Shown piece by piece: positions 43,092 through 51,784 of a DNA stretch of 64,000 bases (the first letter of the stretch is position 1; the number at the start of each line of letters is the position of its first letter). The stretch spans positions 62,001-126,000 of the forward strand of contig DATGJP010000055.1 in the NCBI GenBank assembly GCA_035295125.1, in the 5' to 3' direction. A program made the position numbers and the translations under genes. The notes beneath the pieces were generated by a model. The model was not told where the DNA came from. It saw only the letters and a program-made list of their open reading frames with translations, and did no database searches. This DNA comes from JAICMB01 sp035295125 (GTDB lineage Bacteria; Acidobacteriota; Terriglobia; Bryobacterales; Bryobacteraceae).

Positions 43092-43137
43092 AGTCATTTG
43101 GTTCCATGGAATGCGTCAACACGTGCGTCAAATGACT
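43092..43137. promoter_or_regulatory. Inverted repeat upstream of the cytochrome c gene
   Basis: A perfect 9-base inverted repeat, AGTCATTTG (43092-43100) and CAAATGACT (43129-43137), flanks a second palindrome, TTCCATGGAA (43102-43111). It lies 50 to 95 bases before the cytochrome start. The symmetry suggests a regulator-binding site. The rest of 43043-43296 shows no supported gene. Confidence 0.4.
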
Positions 43138-43296
43138 CACCCTCGCCGACAGGTTATTCGTCAGCACGAAACGCTATATGTTCACGGATCTGCTCAGCGA
43201 GTTATCGCAAAAGCAGCATGCCTCCGACTCTTTCATGGGTGAGAAGCCCGGGCAGGATATCTTGCACGGTGGAACCCCGGGCGGCCAGCTTGATCA

Positions 43297-43974
43297 TTAC
43301 GAGTTCGCCGCCCGCAAGGGTGTGCTGACGCCCTTGATGATTAGCCACAGCGCAAGCGGCACTTCGAACGCGAGCATAGGCAGCCACATGATCGTAGTGA
43401 TCGGGCCACTCAGGAATCCCACGGCCTGCAAAGGGAGGCCAATCACCAATAGGACCGACGCGACGAGGCCTGTCCACGCCAGTGGCATGGGGATCATTCG
43501 GCCACGCACGAAAAGATACGAGAAGAGCGTGCTACCGACAGCGAAGAAGATCGCGGTAACAGCCACGTCCCCGCGTAGAAGGTACGCGCCCAGGACATGT
43601 GTCGCTGCGGCGTCAGGGGCGCTCACTCCGCTAGCGGTCGCGAGCCAGGCCAAGGCCGGAATTCTCGTCATGGAGGAACCAGCGATCACGCCTTCGCCGA
43701 CGCGGCAGGCCAGCCCCAACATTGCGAGATCGTTATCCTGTTCGCGCGTGATTGCGTAGAGCGTGATACCCAGGACTAAGGCTGCGAAGCACTGCACAAA
43801 CCCGAGGACGATCACAACACCTACCGCTGTCGGGTGTTGAGCAATACCCGCGAGTTTCTCTTCGATCCCTATGCCCGTTGTTGCACGACCAAAGACCACC
43901 ATACTGGCGATCCCGGCAACGATGTAAACGAGGAATGTGGTGCCGGCAATTTTAGCGTTCTCAGTGCGAGTCAT
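43297..43974 (-). CDS. DUF4386-family membrane protein
   Basis: A 225-residue polytopic inner-membrane protein with about six hydrophobic segments (IAGTTFLVYIVAGIASMVVFG first, LPMLAFEVPLALWLIIKGV last). The architecture and the SMTRIPALAWLATASG loop fit DUF4386, a family of unknown function common in soil bacteria. I use ATG 43974 (MTRTENAKIAG) because GGAG lies upstream at a usable distance; the longer frame adds 13 residues. It is not obviously cotranscribed with its neighbours. Confidence 0.78.
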   Translation of the reverse strand: MTRTENAKIAGTTFLVYIVAGIASMVVFGRATTGIGIEEKLAGIAQHPTAVGVVIVLGFVQCFAALVLGITLYAITREQDNDLAMLGLACRVGEGVIAGSSMTRIPALAWLATASGVSAPDAAATHVLGAYLLRGDVAVTAIFFAVGSTLFSYLFVRGRMIPMPLAWTGLVASVLLVIGLPLQAVGFLSGPITTIMWLPMLAFEVPLALWLIIKGVSTPLRAANS

Positions 43975-44172
43975 TTTGTCGGGTCTCCAGACCGAGGTTC
44001 CATGCAGTGGCACGGCCAGCGCCGACCCCTGCGCGCCGCAGCTCGATGAGGCCCTCTCTCTGATGCGCTTTCGCGTTGTGGGTTTGTTGCGTGGGCTCAG
44101 CCGTGACGCAAACCGAGCGAGTGGACGCTGGATCGTGACAGACCGAGAGGTTCCGAGCGACGCTTGTACCGA

Positions 44173-44433
44173 TCATTTTGAGGCGCCGATAGCATTGGCT
44201 GCGGAGGGGACTGGGTGGCAGGCCGATGAGTGATTCAGCAGCTCATCGAGCGCTGCTTCACGCGCATCGCGGGCCCGGCGAATTTGAACGTCCAGGTCCT
44301 TACCAGCGCGGACATAACCCTTGCGGAATAGCCTGGTTTGAAGTTCGACGAGGCTAATGTAGTGTTCCATTTTTTCGTCGTGGGCCTGCTCCAGGTCCAC
44401 GCATTTTTGGCAGCCGCCCAGCGGATTCAACAT
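44173..44433 (-). CDS. Small hypothetical protein (86 aa)
   Basis: An 86-residue, largely helical cytoplasmic protein with a CQKC pair at residues 8-11 and a charged helix (IRRARDAREAALDELLNHSS). The ATG at 44433 is preceded by a GGGGGT ribosome-binding-like sequence. I do not recognise a named family, but composition and the start signal favour a real gene. Between it and the gene upstream (43975-44172) nothing else was seen. Confidence 0.5.
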   Translation of the reverse strand: MLNPLGGCQKCVDLEQAHDEKMEHYISLVELQTRLFRKGYVRAGKDLDVQIRRARDAREAALDELLNHSSACHPVPSAANAIGASK

Positions 44434-44642
44434 TGCTGTACCCCCGGATCTACACGCGCAAGCAGGAAACGTCCCAAACGAGTGTGTCGAGCGTCGGCTT
44501 AGTTCATGGGCGTTTTTGTCGCCAATTGGAAGTCATTTGTTTTCAGGCCTACTACAGGCGCTCTGGGTAAGATTCCGCAGTCGTTTGTAGGAAATTGCGC
44601 ACAGGACCATGGCTTTTCATGGCGTCGACGCTTGCTAGCTGT

Positions 44643-44797
44643 GGAGCAGGCGGTTTCGCCCGCCCACAAACTTTGTCGAACCCATAGACGAAGAATGGCG
44701 GCAGCCCACGGCAGAAGTCTTTGAGAGCGGCATGCACAGGCGAAACCGCCAGCGCCAACTTCATGGCTCACAGGGTTGCGAGCCCAGGTGGTGCAGG
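44643..44797. repeat. Hairpin repeat, copy G (long form)
   Basis: Two perfect 12-base arms, GGCGGTTTCGCC (44649-44660) and GGCGAAACCGCC (44739-44750), flank 78 bases. The second half, from AGTCTTTGAG at 44716 to about 44797, is clearly homologous to copy H at 58165-58243, including ATGGCTCA and GTTGCGAGCC. The 449-base gap 44434-44882 contains this element and otherwise nothing supported. Frames through it give false N-terminal extensions of the S9 peptidase gene. Confidence 0.82.
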
Positions 44798-44882
44798 GAT
44801 GCAGCCAGACATTCTGCCTGCCCAAGTCCTTTCACGTGAACACCGCCATTTCGAATCGACCGGTCATGATATACCAGTTCGT

Positions 44883-46952
44883 ATGACCTGGAAGTCTTGT
44901 GTTGCCGCTTTCGCGGTCATCGCCTCCGCGTCGGCCGCGCGTTTTACGCTCGAGCAGGTGATGAGCGCCCCGTTTCCCTTGAATCTCACCGTTTCGCACA
45001 ACTCCGGCAGGGTTGCATGGGTGCTGGATGAGAATGGGGCGCGGAATCTCTGGATTGCCGAAGCTCCGGATTATAAAGGCCGCCGCCTTACCAAATTCAC
45101 GGCGGACGATGGCCAGGAGATCGCCGAGATTTCGTGGACACCGGATGGACGCTCAATAATTTACACGCGCGGCGGCGACTTCGAGACGCGCCGCGATAAT
45201 CCGAACCCGGCTAGCTACGCCGATGCCGTCGAGCAGGCGATTTGGATCGCCCCGGCGAACGGCGAGGCGCCACGGAAGCTATCGGAAGGCAACCAGCCGG
45301 CGGTATCACCGAAAGGCGACCGCATCGTCTTCCTGAAAGCCGGACAGATATGGTCGATGGGGCTTGCGCCCGATGCAAAACCGGCGCAGTTGATCCACGC
45401 CAAGGGCCGCGCGGGGTCGTTGCGCTGGTCGCCCGATGGAACGCGGGTAGCGTTTGTGAACAATCGGGGAGATCACGCCTTTGTGGGCGTGTTCGACTTC
45501 GGGCAGCATAAGCTGTGGTATCTCGACGCCAGCGCCGACACGGACGCCGAGGAAGCCTGGTCCCCCGACGGCAAGCAGATCGCGTTCATTCGCATTCCGG
45601 TTTCGTCGCGGGCTTTCCTGTTTGGACCAGTCCGCTCCGCTGAGACGCCCTGGTCGATCCGGCTGGCGGACGTGGAGAGCGGAAACGGACGTGAATTGTG
45701 GCACGCATCGCCAGGCGCAGGCAGCGCTTTTCATCCGATCGTCGCCGACAACCAGCTCTTTTGGGGGTCTGGCGATCGCATCGTTTTCCCCTGGGAGAAG
45801 ACTGGATATGTTCATCTTTACTCGCTGTCGACGCATGGCGACAATCCGACGGCTCTCAACGAAGACCAGCCGTTTGAAGTGGAGTATGCGACGCTGAGTT
45901 CCGATGGCAGCACCGTGTACTTCAATTCGAACCAGGGCGACATCGACCGGCGGCAGCTTTGGCGCGTCCCCGTCACCGGCGGCGGGGCGACCGAGCTGAC
46001 GAAGGCGGGGTTGAACTGGGCGGCCGAGCAGACGGGCGACGGCAAGGCGGTTGCATTTATCCATTCGGACGAACGGCAGCCGGCTCGCGCGGCGGTCCTT
46101 GTCGGGAATAGCATGCACGATCTCGCTCCCGAGGCGATTCCGGCGGACTTTCCCGTGGCCGACCTGGTTGTGCCGCAGCCGGTGATCATTTCAGCCGCCG
46201 ACGGAATGCAGATCCACTGCCAGTTGTTTCTGCCTCCGAACGCCCGGGCGGGCGAGAAGCACCCCGCGGCAATCTTCTTCCACGGTGGATCGCGGCGCCA
46301 GATGCTGCTTGGCTGGCACTACATGGATTACTACAACCATGCGTATGCCATGAATCAATACCTCGCGAATCGCGGCTATGTCGTGCTGGCGGTGAATTAT
46401 CGCAGCGGGATCGGGTACGGTCTCAATTTCCGCGAGGCTTTGAATTACGGGGCCACGGGCGCGAGTGAGTTCAACGACGTGATGGGAGCGGGGCTGTACC
46501 TGCGCAACCGTCCGGATGTGAATCCTTCCAAGATTGCGTTGTGGGGCGGCTCTTACGGCGGCTATCTGACCGCCCTGGGGTTGGCGCGCGCCTCCGATCT
46601 TTTTGCCGTGGGTGTCGACTTTCACGGCGTGCACGATTGGAATAACGTGATTCGCAATTTCGTGCCGGCGTACGATCCGGGCAAAGACCAGAACGCCGCG
46701 CGGCTGGCCTATGAATCGTCGCCGATGGCTTCGGTCAGCACATGGCGCTCCCCGGTGCTGCTGATTCACGGCGATGACGATCGCAACGTGCCGTTCAACG
46801 AGACGGTCCGGCTTGTGGAGGCACTGCGGAAGCAAGGCGTGGAGTTTGAGCAACTGGTCTTTCCGGACGAGATTCACGGGTTTCTGACACACAAACGCTG
46901 GCTGCAGGCGTATGAGGCGAGCGCGCAGTTTATGGACAAACATCTCAAATAA
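44883..46952 (+). CDS. Exported S9-family prolyl oligopeptidase-like peptidase
   Basis: A 689-residue serine peptidase of the S9 group (DPP IV/acylaminoacyl-peptidase type). ATG 44883 starts a signal peptide (WKSCVAAFAVIASASAARF), so 54 upstream codons that read through a repeat are excluded. Residues 35-430 form a WD40-like (TolB-like) propeller with repeated SPDG/TPDG turns. The C-terminal alpha/beta-hydrolase has Ser557 in GGSYGGY, Asp633 in HGDDDRNVP and His665 in DEIHGF, a full triad. It likely digests peptides in the periplasm. The stop is one base from the EthD-domain gene. Confidence 0.92.
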   Translation: MTWKSCVAAFAVIASASAARFTLEQVMSAPFPLNLTVSHNSGRVAWVLDENGARNLWIAEAPDYKGRRLTKFTADDGQEIAEISWTPDGRSIIYTRGGDFETRRDNPNPASYADAVEQAIWIAPANGEAPRKLSEGNQPAVSPKGDRIVFLKAGQIWSMGLAPDAKPAQLIHAKGRAGSLRWSPDGTRVAFVNNRGDHAFVGVFDFGQHKLWYLDASADTDAEEAWSPDGKQIAFIRIPVSSRAFLFGPVRSAETPWSIRLADVESGNGRELWHASPGAGSAFHPIVADNQLFWGSGDRIVFPWEKTGYVHLYSLSTHGDNPTALNEDQPFEVEYATLSSDGSTVYFNSNQGDIDRRQLWRVPVTGGGATELTKAGLNWAAEQTGDGKAVAFIHSDERQPARAAVLVGNSMHDLAPEAIPADFPVADLVVPQPVIISAADGMQIHCQLFLPPNARAGEKHPAAIFFHGGSRRQMLLGWHYMDYYNHAYAMNQYLANRGYVVLAVNYRSGIGYGLNFREALNYGATGASEFNDVMGAGLYLRNRPDVNPSKIALWGGSYGGYLTALGLARASDLFAVGVDFHGVHDWNNVIRNFVPAYDPGKDQNAARLAYESSPMASVSTWRSPVLLIHGDDDRNVPFNETVRLVEALRKQGVEFEQLVFPDEIHGFLTHKRWLQAYEASAQFMDKHLK

Positions 46953-46953
46953 C

Positions 46954-47262
46954 ATGGCCAAAGTCGTAGTGATGTACAATCAGCCGGCGGACCCCGCGGC
47001 TTTTGACAAGTACTACTTCGAGACGCACGTTCCCATTGCGGATAAGATTCCGGGTTTGCGTTCGGGTACGGTGAACAAAGGGCCCGTGAACGCGGTTATG
47101 GGCGGCGCGGCGCCCTATCTGATTGCTGAGTTGCAGTTCGATTCGATGGAAGATTTGCAGGCGGGGCTAGTCTCGTCGGAGGGGCGCGCTGCGGCCGCTG
47201 ATCTCGCGAATTTTGCCACCGGCGGCGCCACCATCTACGCATACGATACAAGAAGTTTCTAA
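46954..47262 (+). CDS. EthD-domain protein
   Basis: A 102-residue dimeric alpha+beta-barrel protein of the EthD family. Signatures are [23 protein letters not shown] (split here across residues 7-29), then LRSGTVNKG and a C-terminal strand [10 protein letters not shown]. Family members are linked to ether-degrading cytochrome P450s, but most are small uncharacterised enzymes or binding proteins. The gene lies one base after the S9 peptidase stop and two bases before the dehydratase start, so all three are probably cotranscribed. Confidence 0.85.
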   Translation: MAKVVVMYNQPADPAAFDKYYFETHVPIADKIPGLRSGTVNKGPVNAVMGGAAPYLIAELQFDSMEDLQAGLVSSEGRAAAADLANFATGGATIYAYDTRSF

Positions 47263-47264
47263 AG

Positions 47265-49202
47265 TTGCCGTCTTTTCTTGATTCTTCGGACGAGAGCATT
47301 TTCGACGTTCATACGCGGGCTCCGGGGCCGGCAGGCACGCTGCCCATTACGCCGGAAATGTTGCTGCACCGGCCGTCAGGAGACCTGTTTGGCCTAACCC
47401 AGGACGCCGGGATGGGTTGGAATCCGGCCCGGCTTCGGGGCAAGGAGTTCCTGATCCTTAGTACGCATGGTGGAATTCGTGCGGCGGACGGGACTCCGAT
47501 TGCACTCGGCTATCACACGGGGCACTGGGAAGTCGGCCTGCTCATGCAGGCTGCTGCAGAGCAGTTCAAGGCCGCTGACGCAGTGCCGTTTGCAGCGTAC
47601 TGCACAGATCCTTGCGACGGCCGCACGCAGGGTACCGTCGGGATGTTCGACAGCCTTCCTTATCGCAACGATGCCGCCATGGTTTTCGGACGGCTGATCC
47701 GGTCGCTGCCGACACGTAGCGGTGTAATGGGCGTTGCGACATGCGACAAAGGGCTTCCCGCGATGATGATGGCGCTGGCGGCGGCTGCCGACCTACCGGG
47801 CATCCTGGTGCCGGGTGGCGTCACTCTCTTGGCCGAGGATGGCGAGGATGCTGCGCGCGTTCAAAGCATCGGCGCGCGGTTCGCCCATGGGCAGATCACG
47901 CTGGAACAGGCGGCTGAAGCGGGTTGCCGCGCGTGTGCGTCGCCTGGTGGCGGGTGCCAGTTTTTGGGGACGGCGGCGACATCGCAGGTGGTCGGCGAAG
48001 CGCTTGGCATGTCGCTGCCGCATTCGGCTCTGGCTCCTTCAGGACAGGCGGTCTGGCTCGACATGGCGCGGAGGTCGGCCCGGGCGCTACTGGACCTCGA
48101 AACGCGCGGTCTTCGTTTGCGCGATGTTCTGACCGAAGCCGCTTTGCACAATGCGATGGTCGTTCATGCGGCCTTTGGCGGTTCGACGAACCTGATTCTA
48201 CATCTGCCGGCCATCGCTCATTCGGCCGGACTGCGGCGGCCGACGGCGGAGGATTGGTCGCGCGTGAACCGCATGGTGCCGCGCCTGGTCGACTGCTTGC
48301 CCAATGGTCCGCGCAATCATCCCACGGTGCAGGTATTCCTTGCGGGTTGTGTTCCCGAAGTGATGTTGCATCTTCGACGTGCAGGGCTGCTGGAGACCGA
48401 GGCTCTGACGGTTTCGGGTGAGACGCTGGGGCGGGTGCTGGATTGGTGGGAGTCGTCAGAGCGGCGACGCCGCTTTCGCGAACTGCTGAAGGAGCGCGAT
48501 GGAGTCGATCCGGACGATGTCATTTTCGATGCTGAGGCGGCCACCCGTCGGGGACTTACTTCCACCGTGTGCTTCCCGGCCGGGAACCTGGCGCCGCTCG
48601 GATCAGTGATCAAGAGCACGTCCATCGATCCCAGCGTCGTCGGCGACGATGGCGTGTATCGCAAGCGCGGCCCGGCGCGGGTTTTTCTCAACGAGCCGGC
48701 TGCGATCGCCGCTATCAAGGCCGGGGAAATTCATGCGGGCGACGTGATGGTGCTGATCTGTCGCGGGCCGATGGGTGCCGGCATGGAGGAGACGTATCAG
48801 GTCACGTCGGCGCTCAAATACCTGGATTTCGGCAAACACGTGGCAGTGCTCACGGATGCGCGATTCAGCGGGGTTTCGACGGGTGCCTGTATTGGACACG
48901 TATCGCCCGAGGCGTTGGCCGGCGGCCCCATCGGCAAGGTTCAGAATGGGGATCTGATCGAGATCGTCGTGGATCGCAACCGGCTGGAGGGCAGCGTCAA
49001 TCTCATTACGGAAGACGGCGGAATGGAAGAGGGAACCCGGATTCTCGCCGAACGGAGGCCGCGGCCCGACCTCGCGCCCGATGCGGCGCTGCCGCCGGCG
49101 ACGCGTTTGTGGGCAGCGTTGCAGGAGGCAAGCGGCGGAACCTGGGGCGGCGCGGTCTATGACGTCGACGCGATTCTCCGCCGGCTTGACTTTACTACTT
49201 AA
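47265..49202 (+). CDS. D-xylonate dehydratase-like protein (YjhG/YagF, IlvD/Edd family)
   Basis: A 645-residue iron-sulfur dehydratase. It matches the YjhG/YagF subfamily closely: THAPGPAG-like start, [42 protein letters not shown], and the late block [23 protein letters not shown]. Probable cluster cysteines are Cys113 (or Cys117), Cys160 in TCDKG and Cys231 in GGGCQFLG; Lys162 follows Cys160 as in the family. YjhG/YagF dehydrate D-xylonate to 2-keto-3-deoxy-D-xylonate in the cytoplasm. The start is TTG two bases after the EthD gene. No xylose dehydrogenase or aldolase is adjacent, so the physiological sugar acid is inferred. Confidence 0.92.
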   Translation: MPSFLDSSDESIFDVHTRAPGPAGTLPITPEMLLHRPSGDLFGLTQDAGMGWNPARLRGKEFLILSTHGGIRAADGTPIALGYHTGHWEVGLLMQAAAEQFKAADAVPFAAYCTDPCDGRTQGTVGMFDSLPYRNDAAMVFGRLIRSLPTRSGVMGVATCDKGLPAMMMALAAAADLPGILVPGGVTLLAEDGEDAARVQSIGARFAHGQITLEQAAEAGCRACASPGGGCQFLGTAATSQVVGEALGMSLPHSALAPSGQAVWLDMARRSARALLDLETRGLRLRDVLTEAALHNAMVVHAAFGGSTNLILHLPAIAHSAGLRRPTAEDWSRVNRMVPRLVDCLPNGPRNHPTVQVFLAGCVPEVMLHLRRAGLLETEALTVSGETLGRVLDWWESSERRRRFRELLKERDGVDPDDVIFDAEAATRRGLTSTVCFPAGNLAPLGSVIKSTSIDPSVVGDDGVYRKRGPARVFLNEPAAIAAIKAGEIHAGDVMVLICRGPMGAGMEETYQVTSALKYLDFGKHVAVLTDARFSGVSTGACIGHVSPEALAGGPIGKVQNGDLIEIVVDRNRLEGSVNLITEDGGMEEGTRILAERRPRPDLAPDAALPPATRLWAALQEASGGTWGGAVYDVDAILRRLDFTT

Positions 49203-49221
49203 TTAGTACTATAACCCTAGC

Positions 49222-50349
49222 ATGTTCCTCCGCGCCAGCTTGATTCTATTCATCGCGGTTGCGTGGGCCGACGACGATGTTCCAACGCTCATAAAGACCG
49301 CGGATGCCAGCTACATGCGCGGCGATTATGACGCGGCGTTTCAGTCGCTCGAAACAGCCTGGGAGCAAGTCCAGCAGAACACCGAAACGTCGGACCCCAT
49401 TCGATATGACATCCTGAAGCGGCTTACGTCCGTCCGCGCGGCGGCCGGCCAGTTTGCCGAGGCGGACGCTTTTCTCCAACTGGCGATTAACTGGCGTGAA
49501 GTGGCGGTGAACCGTAACGATCCGCAAATCGCGGAGGACCTGGTGCAGTCCGCAAACCTCTGCCGCGGGATGAAGGACTATGACCGGGCACTGGCGATTC
49601 TGCAGCGTGCCATGTCGATGCATACGCAGGCGCAGGGGATGAACAGCTCGGCGGTCGCGGACGACTTTGCGCGCATGGCGCAGATCTACGTGGATGAAAA
49701 GAAGCCGGACGATGCCGCGCACGCGTTGATCACGGCAGTTGATGTTCGCACCAAGGCGACTAACGCGTTGCATCCGTCCCTGCTGCCGAGCCTTGACCGC
49801 TTAGGCGAGATCCTCATAACGCTCGCCGATTATCCGAAAGCCGAGGAGACTTTCCGGCACGCTCTCGTGATCCGGGAGACCATGAATGGGAAAGAACACC
49901 CCGACCTTCTTGGAAGTATCGACGGCTTGGCGTACTCGTTGTTCGGACAGAAGAAATACGATGAAGCGGAGCCGTTATATAACCGGTTGCTGGCTCTGTG
50001 GATGAAGTCTGTGGGCGGGAATCATCCGATGGTGGCGATGACGTTGGAGAAGATTGCGGTGTTCTACGCTGCCCAGAAAAGGTACGACGAGGCGAAGGCC
50101 GCGGCGGAGCAGGGAAACGCGATCCGTGCTCATTTTCTCGCGGAAGGGCTGACCCATGAAGCGACCGAGCAGCTTGCGGAGGAGAAGAAGGACGACGCCT
50201 TGACCCTGTATCGGCGTACACTGTCGGTTCTCGATCCGCCCAACCCTGTTTATGATCAGATGCGCGCGGATACGGATAAAATCGTGCAGACGTTGGAACC
50301 GCCGCCGGCGCCGGTCAAAAAGACCGCCCCTCGTAAGAAAACCAACTGA
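49222..50349 (+). CDS. Exported tetratricopeptide-repeat protein
   Basis: A 375-residue periplasmic protein with a short signal peptide (MFLRASLILFIAVAWA) and at least six TPR units between about 25 and 325. They are of the kinesin-light-chain type, for example YPKAEETFRHALVIRETMNG and YDEAEPLYNRLLALWMKSVG. The C-terminus is Pro/Lys-rich (PPPAPVKKTAPRKK). TPR arrays bind partner proteins. It follows the dehydratase by 19 bases, where TATAAC could be a separate -10, so it may have its own promoter. Confidence 0.85.
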   Translation: MFLRASLILFIAVAWADDDVPTLIKTADASYMRGDYDAAFQSLETAWEQVQQNTETSDPIRYDILKRLTSVRAAAGQFAEADAFLQLAINWREVAVNRNDPQIAEDLVQSANLCRGMKDYDRALAILQRAMSMHTQAQGMNSSAVADDFARMAQIYVDEKKPDDAAHALITAVDVRTKATNALHPSLLPSLDRLGEILITLADYPKAEETFRHALVIRETMNGKEHPDLLGSIDGLAYSLFGQKKYDEAEPLYNRLLALWMKSVGGNHPMVAMTLEKIAVFYAAQKRYDEAKAAAEQGNAIRAHFLAEGLTHEATEQLAEEKKDDALTLYRRTLSVLDPPNPVYDQMRADTDKIVQTLEPPPAPVKKTAPRKKTN

Positions 50350-50351
50350 GG

Positions 50352-50756
50352 TCAGGCGTGCTTCGTCTTCACGCGCGAGGCAAAACGTTCGACGTGGACG
50401 ATGGCGCGCTCGTGAAATCCCTCACCGACCTTTTCGCGGCCGTCGTGTGCTTCCACCCGGAATCGTAGCCGCCGGTCGTTGACCTCGAGCAATTCAGCCT
50501 GAAACGTGACTTGCAGGCCGAGGGGTGTTGCTCCAAGATGTTTCACGTCGACATGCGTTCCGACGGTATCGTAGCCTTCGTCGAGATGCGGCTTCACCAG
50601 GTCGCGGCATGTCATCTCCATGTAGCAGATCATGAAAGGTGTCCCGAGCACGCGTGCATCCGGGAGGCCCAGAAAATCAACCGCGTTCGATCCATCCACT
50701 TCAACCTGCATCGTGCCTGTCAAGCCGGGCGATATCATCAAAGTACTCATTTCCAA
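50352..50756 (-). CDS. FlK-like acyl-CoA thioesterase
   Basis: A 134-residue hot-dog-fold thioesterase similar to fluoroacetyl-CoA thioesterase FlK. The family's catalytic Thr, Glu and His correspond to Thr39, Glu47 (MEMTC) and His73 (GTHVDVKHLGATP), with the same spacing as Thr42, Glu50 and His76 in FlK. Most homologues act on ordinary short acyl-CoAs; nothing here points to fluorinated substrates. The start overlaps the end of the propeller gene by ten bases on the same strand, so they are cotranscribed. Confidence 0.87.
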   Translation of the reverse strand: MEMSTLMISPGLTGTMQVEVDGSNAVDFLGLPDARVLGTPFMICYMEMTCRDLVKPHLDEGYDTVGTHVDVKHLGATPLGLQVTFQAELLEVNDRRLRFRVEAHDGREKVGEGFHERAIVHVERFASRVKTKHA

Positions 50757-51751
50757 TCCGCCGTAAAAATGTTGAATTCGTAACGTTCCTTCGCGTCTTT
50801 GTCGGAGGCGAAGACAAGCTTCTTGCCGTCGGGCGAGAACTCGGGAAACGAGGTGAATCCGCCGAAATCGGTCACCTGCTCCAGCCCGCTGCCGTCGGGA
50901 TTGACCATGTAGAGCTCAAACTTCCTGCCGTCGCAGTCGTGCTTATTCGAGGAGAACAGAATCTTGCTGCCGTCCGGCGTGAATGTCGGCGCGAAGCTGG
51001 CACAGCCAAAATTCGTGATCTGTTTTGCGTTGTGGCCGTTCGCGTCCGCAACAAACAGTTCCATCTTCATGGGAGAAGTCAGCGCGGCCGAAAGCAGATC
51101 GTGGTACTGCTTTTGAGTCTCTTCGGTCGCTGGATGATTCGCACGCCAGACGAGCTGTTTGCCATCGCGTGAGAACACAGCGCCGCCATCGTAGCCTTCC
51201 GCTTGAGTCACCTGGCGTTTGTCCGAACCGTCGGGCCGCATGGTCCATAGATCGAGGTCGCCCGACGCCATGGAAGTGTAGACGATGCGTCCGGTCTTCC
51301 AGTTGACGGTGCCCTCGGCGTCGTATCCGGGAGCGCTCGTCAGTTTCTTTTCGATCTTTCCCTGGTCGGTGGCCAGATAAATGTCGTAGCCCGGATACAC
51401 GGCCCAGACGTAACCTTTGCTGCGATCCGCGGGTGGCGGACAGGCTGCGGCGGCCTCATGTGTCGAAGCGTAGATGATGTGCCTGTTGTCAGCGAGGAAA
51501 TAGGCGCAGGTGGTGCGCCCTTTGCCGGTAGAGACCATCTTCACGCCCGATCCGTCGGCATTCATCACATAGATCTGGTCGCATTCTTTGCCGTCACGGG
51601 TCGATTGGAAGATGAGGCGTTTTCCGTCCGGTGCCCAGTATGCCTCGGCGTTTTGACCGCCGAAGGTGAGCTGCTTGAAATTCGAGAGATGTCCCGTTTG
51701 AGCCATCAAAGCGCAGGCCAACGGGCCGAAGTAGAGGAATAGGCTCCGCAA
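50747..51751 (-). CDS. Exported TolB-like beta-propeller protein
   Basis: A 334-residue secreted protein with a signal peptide (LYFGPLACALMAQ) and five to six PD40/WD40-like blades. The blade turns show as AYWAPDGKRLIFQSTRDG, AVFSRDGKQLVWRA, PTFTPDGSKILFSSN and PEFSPDGKKLVFAS. These resemble the TolB propeller, which binds periplasmic partners. No peptidase domain follows. The only start in frame before the signal peptide is TTG at 51751. It is divergent from a membrane protein gene across a symmetric palindrome and followed by a thioesterase gene. Confidence 0.82.
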   Translation of the reverse strand: MRSLFLYFGPLACALMAQTGHLSNFKQLTFGGQNAEAYWAPDGKRLIFQSTRDGKECDQIYVMNADGSGVKMVSTGKGRTTCAYFLADNRHIIYASTHEAAAACPPPADRSKGYVWAVYPGYDIYLATDQGKIEKKLTSAPGYDAEGTVNWKTGRIVYTSMASGDLDLWTMRPDGSDKRQVTQAEGYDGGAVFSRDGKQLVWRANHPATEETQKQYHDLLSAALTSPMKMELFVADANGHNAKQITNFGCASFAPTFTPDGSKILFSSNKHDCDGRKFELYMVNPDGSGLEQVTDFGGFTSFPEFSPDGKKLVFASDKDAKERYEFNIFTADWK

Positions 51752-51760
51752 TCCATCTAT

Positions 51761-51775
51761 TGTAATGGGATTACA
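51761..51775. promoter_or_regulatory. Symmetric palindrome between divergent TTG-start genes
   Basis: TGTAATGGGATTACA has perfect 6-base arms around GGG. It lies exactly nine bases from the start codon of the gene on each side (51751 leftward and 51785 rightward). TGTAAT read on either strand resembles a -10 box, which would give equally short leaders in both directions. It could be a bidirectional promoter or an operator. Confidence 0.5.
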
Positions 51776-51784
51776 CTGGTCTCG

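Noticed and set aside
43178..43759. A 193-codon plus-strand frame across the DUF4386 gene
   Set aside because: It is the shadow of a multi-helix membrane protein on the minus strand and has a low-quality Ser/Thr/Arg-rich translation.
44499..44825. Minus-strand frame sharing the segment GGFACACR-type sequence with another frame at 57822-58235
   Set aside because: The similarity comes from translating repeat copies G and H; neither frame has a ribosome-binding site or a protein-like remainder. The shared sequence is reported as a DNA repeat instead.
50352..50756. Reading the FlK-like thioesterase as evidence for fluoroacetate resistance
   Set aside because: Catalytic residues match the family, but most homologues hydrolyse ordinary acyl-CoAs and no fluorinase or related gene is nearby.
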